From: JAMXLG01 sp963818925
GTDB lineage: Bacteria; Vulcanimicrobiota; Vulcanimicrobiia; Vulcanimicrobiales; Vulcanimicrobiaceae
Assembly (NCBI GenBank): GCA_963818925.1
Contig: CAWFTN010000001.1
Location: forward strand, 1,984,001 to 2,048,000
Reading direction: 5' to 3'
Length of the DNA: 64,000 nucleotides
Every line of letters begins with the position of its first letter. The first letter of the stretch is position 1. This document shows positions 19,852-28,481 of this stretch, in pieces. Made by a program: the position numbers and the translations under genes. The notes beneath the pieces are model-generated. The model ran no database searches. It was not told the DNA's origin and saw only the letters and a program-made list of their open reading frames with translations.

Positions 19852-21074
19852 CGTAGAACCGACCACACCGCAACGATGCCGAGTGCGGCCATTGCGGCGA
19901 GTCCTGCGACGGGAATTGCGCTTTCCCTGCGCCGCGAGATCGCCGCAGCCCAAGCGCCCTTGAGCACGTTGTTCGAGGACGCGGCAACCAAAATGGCGGC
20001 CGCTGCGCCGGAGACGGCCAGCGCATGCGACTGCGCGATGCCGAGCACGAACGGGTCGACGTCGGTGAATCCGACGACGGCTGCCAGTTCAAGCAAACCG
20101 GCCGTGCCGAGATGCGCCGCAGCCCACGTCGAGAGCTGCGAAAAGATAATCATCAACACTGCGAACACGATCGCGGTGCCGATCGCGAGCGGATTTGTCG
20201 GCAGATCGGGCTCTACGCGCGAGGGCGGCATGATGCGCCACAGCAGTGCCGCGACACCGGCGGCGAGTACGGCGAGAATCACCAGCGGCACGGCCAGCAC
20301 GCGCGCGAGCGCCGCGTTGAAGATCGCCGTGATTACGAGCAAACGCACGTACATGACCGCGGTCGCAACGATCGTTCCGCTGGTGAGTTCACGACCGTAG
20401 CCGCAGTCACGCGCACTGCGCGCAAAAACGACTGTCGTTGCCGTGGATGAATACATGCCGCCGAGTACGGCACTGACGATCGTTCCGCGTTGGTGATAGA
20501 CGTATCGATCGAGCAGATAACTAATGTAGGAAATCGTCGAGACGGCGACCACGGCGAGCCAAACTTTGAACGGCGTAATCGTCGTAAACGGAATCGCCGG
20601 CGCGCGATAAAGCAACGGGAGCGCGACGCCGACGATGAGCAGAAATTGCCCGAGCGTGAGCACTTCTTCGATCGGCACGCGCTCGGTGAGGGCGTGCAGG
20701 CGCGTGCGGCTTCCCATAAGCAGCACCGATGCAACGGCCAGCGCAATCGTGAACCACATCGGCTGCGTCATCGCGACCGCACCGAGCGCATACGCGAGCA
20801 GCGTACAGATGGGCACCATAAGGTAACCGTGCCCGCGCCCGTTGGCGGCGAGGAGACTGCGCACGAGTCCCGCCACCCACGCGCCGACGACGAACAACCC
20901 CGCAATGAACGCGGCCGCGTAGTGAGGCTCGATGAGGTAGAGTGCCGCGCCCGCGAAGCTCAGAAGCGGAAATACGCGCACGCCGCCGGGGCTGTGCTCG
21001 AGCTCTTTCCCGTAGAATTGCTCGAACGCAAAGCCGAAAAACAACGCCGTCGCAAGGAGGACGATGTATTGCAT
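19848..21074 (-). CDS. MgtC/SapB-DUF4010 family integral membrane protein
   Basis: 408 residues from ATG 21074, which has a strong GGAGGAGG ribosome site. About eleven to twelve hydrophobic segments. The N-terminal third resembles MgtC/SapB (FGFAFEQFYGKEL, then GGVRVFPLLSFAGA where the family has G-(L/V)-RT), and the rest is DUF4010 (YLLDRYVYHQRGTIVSAVLGGMYSSTATTVVFARSA). The family is linked to Mg2+ homeostasis and stress in some bacteria, but its transport role is unproven. Confidence 0.85.
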   Translation of the reverse strand: MQYIVLLATALFFGFAFEQFYGKELEHSPGGVRVFPLLSFAGAALYLIEPHYAAAFIAGLFVVGAWVAGLVRSLLAANGRGHGYLMVPICTLLAYALGAVAMTQPMWFTIALAVASVLLMGSRTRLHALTERVPIEEVLTLGQFLLIVGVALPLLYRAPAIPFTTITPFKVWLAVVAVSTISYISYLLDRYVYHQRGTIVSAVLGGMYSSTATTVVFARSARDCGYGRELTSGTIVATAVMYVRLLVITAIFNAALARVLAVPLVILAVLAAGVAALLWRIMPPSRVEPDLPTNPLAIGTAIVFAVLMIIFSQLSTWAAAHLGTAGLLELAAVVGFTDVDPFVLGIAQSHALAVSGAAAAILVAASSNNVLKGAWAAAISRRRESAIPVAGLAAMAALGIVAVWSVLR

Positions 21075-21107
21075 TGCCTCCTCCTTCGTGTTAGACTGCT
21101 CGCTAAC

Positions 21108-21185
21108 ATGTTCAGACAGCCCGCAACCGTTTCGTATTATTACGGCCGCTTCGAAGAAGTCGGCTACAGGTTGCCGTTGTCTTAG
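21108..21185 (+). CDS. Possible 25-codon leader peptide, Tyr-rich
   Basis: A tiny ORF, MFRQPATVSYYYGRFEEVG then YRLPLS, with four tyrosines including YYY. It lies on the plus strand between the divergent MgtC-like and TenA-like genes and is followed 25 bases later by a strong intrinsic terminator. No clear Shine-Dalgarno, so it may be leaderless or not translated. Its main support is position: nothing else on this strand uses the terminator. Confidence 0.35.
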   Translation: MFRQPATVSYYYGRFEEVGYRLPLS

Positions 21186-21209
21186 CGAATCTTCGTCCGC
21201 TAGAACACA

Positions 21210-21242
21210 CGCCGCCTCGCCGACAGCGAGGCGGCGTTTTTT
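21210..21242 (+). terminator. Intrinsic terminator / attenuator upstream of the TenA-like gene
   Basis: Perfect 11-bp stem CGCCGCCTCGC / GCGAGGCGGCG with a 5-base loop, followed by TTTTTT. It works only in the plus direction (no U-tract on the other strand) and lies 34 bases before the start at 21276, an attenuator position. Just upstream, TAGCG/CGCTA (about 21183-21202) could form a competing small hairpin. Confidence 0.85.
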
Positions 21243-21275
21243 ATTGCTCTCGCCCGCCATCCTAGGAGACCCATC

Positions 21276-22031
21276 ATGTTAGCCAAGGCCCCGGTGTCCG
21301 CGCTCGACGCGTTTCGAGCCGACGTCGACAGCGCAATCGGTACGCATCCCATCATGCGCCGCAATTCATACGCCGAGTGGTTCGCGACCGGTATTGCGAG
21401 CGATGACGAACTCCGCCGTTTCACCGTGCAATTCTCGGTCTTCAGCCATCTCTTCATCGAAGCGCAATTGCGGAAGTGCATCAACGCGCGCGACATCGAG
21501 GGCTACCGCGCCGGCAAGGAGATTCTGCTCAACGAACTCGGCGTGTCGTTTTCGCCATCGGGCTCGATCGACGGCGGCACGTTCCGGTTTCGCGCCGGCC
21601 ACTTCGAGTGGCTTGCACAGTTCGCCGAGTCCATCGGCCTCTCGTGGAATCAGATCGGCAAACGCGAACACGGTTCGCGGGAGACGCTCGCGTTTTGCGA
21701 TGCGCTCATGGAGTGGTACGGCTCGCACGATGAGTCGACGGCGGCGGGCGCCTCGTACGCGATCGAACATTGGGCAGCAGCCGGATTTTGGAAACAGCTG
21801 ATTCTGGGACTTCGCATCATCAAAACAGAGCGCCGACCCAATATACCGCTCGGCTTCTGGACGTGGCACGACGCGCTCGAAGATCAACACGCCGCGCACA
21901 CCGACGACGAACTCTCCGCCGCATTCGCAAAGCCGGACTTCTCACCGGAACGTTTTATCGGCGCGGGCGAAGCGATGCTGGATTCGGTTGAAACGTTTTG
22001 GTCGGGTCTTCCCAGATCTCGCGGACGGTAG
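21276..22031 (+). CDS. TenA/PqqC-like protein (heme-oxygenase-like fold)
   Basis: 251 residues with TAGGAG about 7 bases upstream of the ATG. All-helical; FRFRAGHFEWLAQFAESIG, ASYAIEHWAAAGFWKQL and WTWHDALEDQHAAHTDDEL carry His/Glu residues in positions seen in the heme-oxygenase-like diiron oxidases and TenA/PqqC group (E...H...D/E..H). Could be a diiron oxidase on a small molecule or a thiamin-salvage-type enzyme; no thi or pqq genes are near. Its end overlaps the convergent hydroxylase by 77 bases. Confidence 0.7.
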   Translation: MLAKAPVSALDAFRADVDSAIGTHPIMRRNSYAEWFATGIASDDELRRFTVQFSVFSHLFIEAQLRKCINARDIEGYRAGKEILLNELGVSFSPSGSIDGGTFRFRAGHFEWLAQFAESIGLSWNQIGKREHGSRETLAFCDALMEWYGSHDESTAAGASYAIEHWAAAGFWKQLILGLRIIKTERRPNIPLGFWTWHDALEDQHAAHTDDELSAAFAKPDFSPERFIGAGEAMLDSVETFWSGLPRSRGR

Positions 22032-22599
22032 TGCTACGGGGCACGGCTTCGACGTCGCGATAGGTGGCGCCGGCGAAGTCCATTGACGGGTTGGTGACGC
22101 CAAACCAGAAGTGCTCGTTTTTGAAATGATGCCAGAGATGGTACTTCTTCATGTGTTTCCCGAACGGCGTTACCGGCGTGAACGGCACGTGCGCAATGTA
22201 GTGCACCCACTCGTAGAATAGAAGCGCGCAGATCGTTCCGAAGACGAGCGATACGGCAACTGCAATGCTTCGCGTTATCGAGAGATAGATCCCAAAGTAG
22301 AGCAGCGCGACTGGAACGACGAACCAGACCGGCAGAAACAAGAGGTCGAGTTTCGGCGGATCGATGTGATGATCGTAGTGGAGGCGATGTTGAAGCTTGC
22401 GGACCCAGCCACTAGGCGACGGTTTTGCGTGAAAGAGAAACCGGTGCGTCGTGTATTCCGAGCTAAAGAAAATCAGCGCACCGATGAGTGCGCCGATCCA
22501 TGAGAAGTGAAAGACTCCGACTGCAAACGCAACCGCTCCGGCCGCGATTGCGGCGACGAGCACGGTATTTGCTCCGTGCCGCAAAAACGCCGCAATCAC
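21955..22599 (-). CDS. Fatty-acid hydroxylase / sterol desaturase superfamily membrane protein
   Basis: 214 residues, ATGA-coupled to the Crp-like regulator upstream. Four or so hydrophobic segments and the diiron histidine clusters TTHRFLFH, HRLHYDHH, HYIAH and HLWHHF. Hydroxylates lipids or carotenoids at the membrane in its family. Being coupled to a redox-type regulator and a cytochrome c suggests that lipid modification responds to oxygen or NO. Confidence 0.85.
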   Translation of the reverse strand: MIAAFLRHGANTVLVAAIAAGAVAFAVGVFHFSWIGALIGALIFFSSEYTTHRFLFHAKPSPSGWVRKLQHRLHYDHHIDPPKLDLLFLPVWFVVPVALLYFGIYLSITRSIAVAVSLVFGTICALLFYEWVHYIAHVPFTPVTPFGKHMKKYHLWHHFKNEHFWFGVTNPSMDFAGATYRDVEAVPRSTTVREIWEDPTKTFQPNPASLRPRR

Positions 22600-23528
22600 G
22601 ACTGACGTATCAGATCGATCAATCCCTGACGATCGAGATAGCGCACGTGTCCGCGCTCGCGCTTGAGCAGGTTCTTCGATTCGAGATCCGCGATCGCACG
22701 TGCCGCAACTTCTTTCACCGTTCCGGCGGCCGCCGCAATCTGCGCCTGCGTCATGTTCGGAAGCGGGGGCATCGCGGCGCTCAAGCCCTTCTCCGGCATT
22801 GCGTACGGCAACAGCACCTGTGCGATGCGCGCGATGATCGGCATCGTGTTTTGATTGACGAGCACCTCGGCAAGATCGCGAGCGCGCTGCGCGGCAACGC
22901 GACCGAGCGCGCCGTAGAGCTTCGGCGATTCTTCGGCGATCTGCAGCACGGCGTCGTTCGGCACGCGTAGATATCGCGCGGCCTTTGAAAGCACGATGAT
23001 GCGCCCGATCGTAGGTGCGCCGTCGAAGAGTTCGAGTTCGCCGAAGACTTCGTACGGGAAGATTTCATGAAAGATGCGCTGACGCGTGGAACCGTTGCGG
23101 CTCGCTAGCGCGAAGACGCCTTCGAACGCGATGCCGATGAACGGCCAGTCGCTGTTTTCGATCACGACCGTTTGTCCGCGGCGCGCTGTATGTAACGTTG
23201 CAACGGACGCGAGCTTGCTGCGCGAGACGTCATCGAGTTGTGAAAAGACGCGCGAGCGCTTGAGAACGCCCATGGGCGACGGCGCATCGATTTCGATCGC
23301 GGCGCGCGTCATCGAAACGTGCCATTCGCGATCGCCGATGCGGCGAGGATCCAGAATCAGTTCGTGCTTTCTCGATTGTTCGATGCGCGTGCCTAAACCA
23401 CGCGGTTCGTTTTCGGTGATGAACAGTACGCTTTGCCCTGGAGACAAGCGGTCGAACACCTCGAGGACACGTATCGGTCGCTCCCACACGGGCAGTCCGC
23501 GTAGATCGAGTCGTTCCACGTCCTGCAT
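22596..23528 (-). CDS. Crp/Fnr-family regulator with N-terminal DUF2249 domain
   Basis: 310 residues from the ATG at 23528; an ATG at 23582 would add 18 residues and overlap the upstream gene. DUF2249 (TusA-like) at about 1-75 (LDLRGLPVWERPIRVLEVFDRL, then a basic stretch), cyclic-nucleotide-type beta barrel about 90-205 (EIFPYEVFGELELFDG), and a winged helix at the C terminus (MTQAQIAAAAGTVKEVAARAIADLE). No cysteine cluster for Fe-S. DUF2249 proteins are often found with NO/denitrification genes, so a redox cue is a fair guess. Confidence 0.85.
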   Translation of the reverse strand: MQDVERLDLRGLPVWERPIRVLEVFDRLSPGQSVLFITENEPRGLGTRIEQSRKHELILDPRRIGDREWHVSMTRAAIEIDAPSPMGVLKRSRVFSQLDDVSRSKLASVATLHTARRGQTVVIENSDWPFIGIAFEGVFALASRNGSTRQRIFHEIFPYEVFGELELFDGAPTIGRIIVLSKAARYLRVPNDAVLQIAEESPKLYGALGRVAAQRARDLAEVLVNQNTMPIIARIAQVLLPYAMPEKGLSAAMPPLPNMTQAQIAAAAGTVKEVAARAIADLESKNLLKRERGHVRYLDRQGLIDLIRQS

Positions 23529-23559
23529 AATGATCTCGGTTCTCGTATCTATTAACAAC

Positions 23560-24138
23560 TTACTGCCGCCCTTTCTTTGCATGTTCGGTCGCCGGGGCAG
23601 CCGGTGCCGGGTTTTTTAAATTCTGCCACGCGCGTTCGGCTTTCGGCGGCAGTTTGTCCATGTGTTTCAAGAATAACGCGAGCGTCCATATTTGATTTTC
23701 GGAGAGCGCTGCACCGAATGAGGGCATGCCTGTCATCCGAATACCGTGATAAATCTTCCAATATGTGACGCCGTCGGGATCGTCTTCGACACCGTCCTTG
23801 CCGAGTTGCGGTGCGTTCTGATACAGACCGGCCGCAATCACGCTTGCACGATGATCGGCGACGCCGTGGCACACCGAACAGTTTTCGCCGTAGAGTTTGA
23901 TGCCTTGAAGCAGATTCGGAACCGTCGTCGGCAACGGATTCGGGCTCGTCGGCGCATCGCGACGCAACGTTGCGTGCAGTGACGAGCGTGCCGCCCAGGT
24001 CTCGAGATCGCCGGGCCGAGCATCGGCATTCGCGGGAATCAGCAGTCCCTGCGTGACACCGACGTACGCGACGATAAGGCCGAGAACGACGATGACCACG
24101 ATGCCGAGAATAAAGCCCTTAAGCAAGCGAGCCCCCAT
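23560..24138 (-). CDS. Membrane-anchored monoheme cytochrome c
   Basis: 192 residues from the ATG at 24138 (MGARLLKGFILGIVVIVVLG), giving one N-terminal TM anchor. One heme site CSVCHG about residue 85, an axial Met in IRMTGMPSFGAALSE, and LALFLKHMDKLP as the last helix of class I cytochromes. Electron carrier at the periplasmic face. First gene of the cytochrome-regulator-hydroxylase operon. Confidence 0.9.
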   Translation of the reverse strand: MGARLLKGFILGIVVIVVLGLIVAYVGVTQGLLIPANADARPGDLETWAARSSLHATLRRDAPTSPNPLPTTVPNLLQGIKLYGENCSVCHGVADHRASVIAAGLYQNAPQLGKDGVEDDPDGVTYWKIYHGIRMTGMPSFGAALSENQIWTLALFLKHMDKLPPKAERAWQNLKNPAPAAPATEHAKKGRQ

Positions 24139-24194
24139 GAAAAAGAGTTTCGGCTGAGCGGTTTTTAGTTGCCGGAAAAGCAACTTCCCCCCGT

Positions 24195-25118
24195 ATGGAA
24201 ACACCGACGAAAGCGCAATTCCCCGACGAACAATCGGAAGACGGACGCTTTGTCCGGCAACAGGACCGTTTCCGCAGTTGGGTGAGCGCCGACGGCAGCT
24301 CGGGGTTCCCGGCCGTTGCAGGCCGCTATCAGCTCTACGTCTCCTTGGCATGTCCCTGGGCACATCGCACGATCATCGCTCGCAAGCTCAAGCGACTCGA
24401 ATCGGCGATTCCGATGATGATCGTCGATCCGATTCGCGACGATCGCGGCTGGCGGTACGGTACACATTTCTTGAGTGAACTTTATCTGGCGAGCGATCCA
24501 CGCTATCGCGGACGTGTAACGGTTCCCGTGCTCTGGGATATGGAGACGAAGCGCATCGTCAGCAATTCGGACGACGACATCATGCGCATGTTCGAAGCCG
24601 AATTCAACGCAATCGGCGACCCGCTCCCGGATCTGTATCCGTACGGTTTACGAACCGAAATCGACGCCCTGAATGCCGTGATCTACGAAACGGTCAACGA
24701 CGGCGTCTATCGTGCCGGCTTTGCCACGGCTCAGGATGTCTACGAAGACGCCGCCTACCGCGTCTTTGCGACGCTCGATGAACTCGAGCAACGTCTTTCG
24801 ACGCGACGGTATCTCTTCGGCCCGCGTCCAGTCGAGACCGACTGGCGCTTGTTCGTCACGCTGATCCGCTTCGATCCCGTGTATTACGGCCATTTCAAGT
24901 GCAATCTTCGCCGTATCGTCGATTATCCGAATCTTTACGGATACTTACGCGACCTCTATCAAATTCCCGGCGTGGCGCAAACGGTCGATTTCGATCACAT
25001 CAAGCGCCACTATTACATGACGCACGACGACATCAACCCGACGCGGATCGTTCCGATCGGCCCGTTGCAATATTTGCAATCGGCGCACGGAAGAGAAGGG
25101 CTCTCAGCCGAGAGCTGA
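24195..25118 (+). CDS. Glutathionyl-hydroquinone reductase (Xi-class GST, YqjG-like)
   Basis: 307 residues. Thioredoxin-like N-terminal domain with the catalytic Cys in LACPWAHRTIIAR (about 52-64), then the GST helical domain with DVYEDAAYRVF and LRRIVDYPNLYGYLRDLYQIPGVAQTVD. Reduces glutathionyl-hydroquinones and quinones. Whether this organism makes glutathione cannot be told from the window. Divergent from the cytochrome c operon (56 bases apart). Confidence 0.92.
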   Translation: METPTKAQFPDEQSEDGRFVRQQDRFRSWVSADGSSGFPAVAGRYQLYVSLACPWAHRTIIARKLKRLESAIPMMIVDPIRDDRGWRYGTHFLSELYLASDPRYRGRVTVPVLWDMETKRIVSNSDDDIMRMFEAEFNAIGDPLPDLYPYGLRTEIDALNAVIYETVNDGVYRAGFATAQDVYEDAAYRVFATLDELEQRLSTRRYLFGPRPVETDWRLFVTLIRFDPVYYGHFKCNLRRIVDYPNLYGYLRDLYQIPGVAQTVDFDHIKRHYYMTHDDINPTRIVPIGPLQYLQSAHGREGLSAES

Positions 25119-25123
25119 GAGCC
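25099..25123 (+). terminator. Strong hairpin at the end of the GST gene, no clear U-tract
   Basis: Perfect 10-bp stem GGCTCTCAGC / GCTGAGAGCC with a 5-base loop, containing the stop codon of the preceding gene. It is followed by GGAAGGTT, not a T-run, so it may protect the 3' end or stop transcription weakly from either side. Confidence 0.4.
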
Positions 25124-25152
25124 GGAAGGTTCCTCACGTTCGGCTTCTGCCG

Positions 25153-25881
25153 TTAGGGTTTCGGGGGACGCGACGTCGCGCCGACTGCATTCGTGCGGTG
25201 ACGGCGGTTAGAAGCTGCAACGTTCGGACGGTTGAATTTCTGTAGCCAATTCGAACCATTCGGATTGTCATGCAGCGTATTCGTCATCGTGCTCTGACCC
25301 GAGGTCATCGGCATCGACGTGCTGTTCATATTGCGCGAATTCGTGGTCGGGGTCGTCGTGCTGGAAGACGGTGCCGTGGTTGTCGTGCCGGAAGACGGCG
25401 CCGTCGTTGTGGGTTGACCGTTCGGTGCATGTTGGTATCCGCCGGTGCTCGTGCTCCCCGGGGCCGATGTCGTGCCGCCCGACGGACAGTCCGGATTATT
25501 GGCCGCTGCGGTTCCGGCGCTCGAGGTCGTAGGACCGGAAGGCGAATTCGATGAGTTACCGCTGCTTTCGATCGGCTGACTGCCTTGGCTGCGGTTGTTG
25601 TTCGTATCCGAAGGCGACGAAGCTGCACACTGCGACGGCGTCGCGACGCCTTGGTTTGTTTGCGTCGTCGCCGGTTGGCCTTGCGTGGATTGCGTCGGCG
25701 TACTGGTCGTTTGCCCTTGCGTTTGTTGCGTGTTGGTCGTGCCTTGCGTACCTTGCGAACTCGTTGAGCTCGGGTTCGTCGGCGGCGTTTGCGTCGTTTG
25801 CGCGAGTGCTGGAGCGGAAACCGCAAGCACTCCGACTGCGGCGGCCGCAGCGATGCTGCGAGCGAAAAACGTTTGGTTCAT
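25153..25881 (-). CDS. Secreted low-complexity Thr/Ser/Gln/Pro-rich protein
   Basis: 242 residues with a clear signal peptide (cleavage after SAPALA, about 28). The rest is almost entirely Thr, Ser, Gln, Gly, Pro and Asn with 'TQG'- and 'TTT'-rich runs, and a basic end (FNRPNVAASNRRHRTN). No domain is recognisable. Such sequence suits an exported, flexible, possibly glycosylated linker or coat protein. The bias is real at base level too (long runs of GTCGT/TTGCG on the plus strand). Confidence 0.7.
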   Translation of the reverse strand: MNQTFFARSIAAAAAVGVLAVSAPALAQTTQTPPTNPSSTSSQGTQGTTNTQQTQGQTTSTPTQSTQGQPATTQTNQGVATPSQCAASSPSDTNNNRSQGSQPIESSGNSSNSPSGPTTSSAGTAAANNPDCPSGGTTSAPGSTSTGGYQHAPNGQPTTTAPSSGTTTTAPSSSTTTPTTNSRNMNSTSMPMTSGQSTMTNTLHDNPNGSNWLQKFNRPNVAASNRRHRTNAVGATSRPPKP

Positions 25882-26003
25882 GCTTTAATACGCTCCCGAG
25901 GTGAAAGTGAAAGGTAAAAGCTGATGCAGATAGGCCTTACCCGTTTTATCCGCGCATGCAAAAGTTGAGCGTTCGCTCGCTGAGTCATGGGTAGAACCGC
26001 CGA

Positions 26004-26900
26004 ATGACGTCTTGCGAAGTCGCGATCATCGGCGGGGGGCCCGCCGGTTTGCAATGCGCGTTATTGTTAGGACGCGCGCGGCGCTCGGTTGTTTTATTGG
26101 ACAAAGGTGAACCGCGAAATGCAACGGTTCGTACGACACATGGCTTCTTTTCGCGCGATGGAATCGAGCCCAAGCAATTGCTTGATGAAGCGCGCGCGCA
26201 ATTGGCTCGCTACCATCGTGTGGCGTTGCGTTATGCGCCGGTTCTCCAAGCGCACGTTATACCGGACGGATTTTTGCTGGAAACAGAAAACGGCGAACGC
26301 GTGCATGCATCGCGGCTTGTCATTGCAACGGGAATGCGTGACAAGCTACCGGAGATCGACGGACTCGACGGCTGTTGGGGACGGAGCGCGTTTGTGTGTC
26401 CGTACTGCGACGGGTGGGAAGTACGCGACCGGCCGATCGCGGTGTGGGGAAACACCCGTAGCGGTGTCGGGCTCGCAAGAGAACTTTTTCAATGGAGTCG
26501 CGACATCGTCGTCTGCGCCGATGTTGCAACGCCGATCACCGAGGACGATCGCGAATGGCTCTCGGTCAACGGGATTCGCGTCAAACAATCGCCGATTCGG
26601 CGGCTGCACGCACGCGATGGCTCATTGCAGGACATCGAATTCGACGATGGTGAGTCCCTCGCGCGCGAGGCGCTTTTCCTCAATACGACTCTTATGCAAT
26701 GCTGCGACTTGGCGGAAACCCTCGGCTGCCGGTTGACCGAGCGAGGCCATATCGACGTCGACGTGGAGTACCATACGAGCATTCCCGGCGTCTATGCCGT
26801 CGGTGATGCCGTCAACCACCTGCATCAAATCGCGTTTGCTGTGGCGAGCGGCGCGCGCGCGGCGATCGCGCTAAATAACGAATTGACGGGAATAGCGTAG
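26004..26900 (+). CDS. Thioredoxin-reductase-like FAD/NAD(P) oxidoreductase
   Basis: 298 residues. FAD site GGGPAGLQCALLLGRA (about 11-26), redox-active CPYCDG (about 132-137) in place of CATC, NAD(P) domain with GNTRSGVGLARELFQWS (variant of GGGxSA), and final GVYAVGDAV. The CPYCDG form and missing third glycine are typical of the small TrxR-like group (bacillithiol/dithiol disulfide reductases) rather than classic TrxB. Followed directly by a DUF5069 gene. Confidence 0.85.
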   Translation: MTSCEVAIIGGGPAGLQCALLLGRARRSVVLLDKGEPRNATVRTTHGFFSRDGIEPKQLLDEARAQLARYHRVALRYAPVLQAHVIPDGFLLETENGERVHASRLVIATGMRDKLPEIDGLDGCWGRSAFVCPYCDGWEVRDRPIAVWGNTRSGVGLARELFQWSRDIVVCADVATPITEDDREWLSVNGIRVKQSPIRRLHARDGSLQDIEFDDGESLAREALFLNTTLMQCCDLAETLGCRLTERGHIDVDVEYHTSIPGVYAVGDAVNHLHQIAFAVASGARAAIALNNELTGIA

Positions 26901-26902
26901 CT

Positions 26903-27250
26903 ATGGCTACTACGATACCGGACCTTCGCACAACACCGCCTCGCAGCGGGAAAGAAACGCTTGGACGCTATGCCTGGCTCGCGCGCTTAGCCGATAAGGC
27001 ACGCGCCGAGGCCGCCGGAACGAACGACGACTACGTCGCCTATTGTCCGATGTCCCTCGGCTTTTTGAGACGCGCGGGCGTCAGCGAGGACGATTTCGAT
27101 CGCCTCATTCAGCAACATGCGAGCGATGAAGCGCTCATCAAATACTTTGATCAGCACGTCTCGGACGAACAGCGCGAGAACGCCAACCGATTTATCCTCG
27201 ACGAACATCGCGCCTCGGTGGAGGAACAAGATCGGGACGAGGGGCGTTAG
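26903..27250 (+). CDS. DUF5069 protein
   Basis: 115 residues beginning 3 bases after the previous stop. The family signature PPRSGKETLGRYAWLARLADKARAEA is present (about 12-38), followed by YCPMSLGFLRRAGVSEDDFDRLI. Soluble and helical, function unknown. Probably co-transcribed with the reductase. Its last four bases overlap the convergent permease gene. Confidence 0.85.
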   Translation: MATTIPDLRTTPPRSGKETLGRYAWLARLADKARAEAAGTNDDYVAYCPMSLGFLRRAGVSEDDFDRLIQQHASDEALIKYFDQHVSDEQRENANRFILDEHRASVEEQDRDEGR

Positions 27251-28407
27251 TGCTCCATGCCGTGTTCGTGATGATGCGCGTGGCATGCATGCTCCATCGG
27301 ATTGCTGCGATTGAGCTGCCACAACCATAGCGCGAGCGCGCCGAAGATCAGATTCAACCAGAACGTATAGTTGATCCGGAAGGCGGTTTCGGGTGCGAAG
27401 CCGCCTTGCGGATGCGCGGGCACGAGGTGCAGTGCATTGAACGCAAGATCGACGAGTATTGCCGCCACGACCATCGTTACATAGAATACGACGGCGATGT
27501 ACGCTGCCATGCGCCACCCGTAATACTTGCGATAGACGTCGAGCAACGGCAGCACGATGAGATCGCCGTAGAGAAACGCAAGCACGCCGCCGAACCCGGC
27601 ACCGCCCGCCCACAACACCGCGGCCATCGGGACGTTGCCGATCGAACAGACGAACGTAATGACGGCGACGAGCGGCCCGACGACTGCGCCGCCGACCGTG
27701 CCGACGAACAGATGACTCCACCAGTCATCGGGCACGAACGCGGTCAGCAAGCCGGCGATGATAAAACCGGCGAGCAAATCTTTCCAGAGCATCGACCAGT
27801 CCATCATCGCATTCTGCGCAACGACCACCGGTGTTTGCGGATTACGCAGACGATCCCAGAGCGTATCGCCGTCGACGACGTTATCGCCGTGCTCGTGTCC
27901 CGACGTCTCATCGACATGCGCCCGCGCTTCTTCCACGAGCTTCTTCGGATACGTTGCGCGCACGAGCAGCGACATGATGATGACGAGCACGACGCCGCCG
28001 ATCCATTCACCCACCGTGAACTGCCAGCCCATCAGAAACCACAGGATCAGTCCGAGCTCGATGACGAGATTCGTCGACGAAAAGAGAAACGCGAGCGACG
28101 GAATCAACCCGGCACCCTTTTTGAAGAGCGTTTTGCTCAGTGCCGCGGCGGCATACGAACAACTGGAACTGGCCGCGCCGTAGAGCGTCGCGATCGCGGT
28201 CTCACGCGGGCCGTTTCGTCCCAACACGTGCTGCATGCGTTCCTTTGATACGACGGCTTGCACTAACCCCGAAAGCGTGAAACCAAGAATCAAGCTCCAC
28301 GCGACTTCCCACGCCATCCCGGCCGCAATCTCGATCGCGCGCACGAGCGTCCACAGCACCTGCATACCGACGCTTATAGCTCGAAAACCGTTCATTCGCA
28401 ATTGCAA
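27247..28407 (-). CDS. Permease of the DUF318/SO_0444-ArsP family, His-rich tail
   Basis: 386 residues, about eight to ten TM helices in two homologous halves. Family motifs GAASSSCSYAAAALSKTLFKKGAGL and, in the second half, CSIGNVPMAAVLWAGGAGFGG. The linker has HVDETSGHEHGD and the last 14 residues are His-rich (HACHAHHHEHGMEH), suggesting a cytosolic metal-binding tail. Relatives export methylarsenicals or Cu/Zn. An arsR-arsI pair lies 2 kb away, so metal or metalloid efflux is the best guess. Confidence 0.85.
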   Translation of the reverse strand: MQLRMNGFRAISVGMQVLWTLVRAIEIAAGMAWEVAWSLILGFTLSGLVQAVVSKERMQHVLGRNGPRETAIATLYGAASSSCSYAAAALSKTLFKKGAGLIPSLAFLFSSTNLVIELGLILWFLMGWQFTVGEWIGGVVLVIIMSLLVRATYPKKLVEEARAHVDETSGHEHGDNVVDGDTLWDRLRNPQTPVVVAQNAMMDWSMLWKDLLAGFIIAGLLTAFVPDDWWSHLFVGTVGGAVVGPLVAVITFVCSIGNVPMAAVLWAGGAGFGGVLAFLYGDLIVLPLLDVYRKYYGWRMAAYIAVVFYVTMVVAAILVDLAFNALHLVPAHPQGGFAPETAFRINYTFWLNLIFGALALWLWQLNRSNPMEHACHAHHHEHGMEH

Positions 28408-28481
28408 AGGCCGCTGTGCCGGGCGGGCCTATCCCGAATAGGCGCCGAACGCCAGCAGGGCATCCCGCCGGAGGATCAGCT

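Noticed and set aside
21108..21185. PqqA-like peptide precursor
   Set aside because: The peptide has an E-x3-Y spacing like PqqA, and a PqqC-like fold follows, but no pqqB, D or E gene is near and the peptide lacks the rest of the PqqA pattern. Position before a terminator fits a leader peptide better.
24139..24194. Crp-type dyad between cytochrome c and GST
   Set aside because: I looked for TGTGA-N6-TCACA or TTGAT-N4-ATCAA and found neither.
28428..28444. Hairpin GCCTAT/ATAGGC before the MFS gene as a terminator
   Set aside because: No T-run and it sits in the leader of a plus-strand gene 37 bases before its start; more likely incidental.
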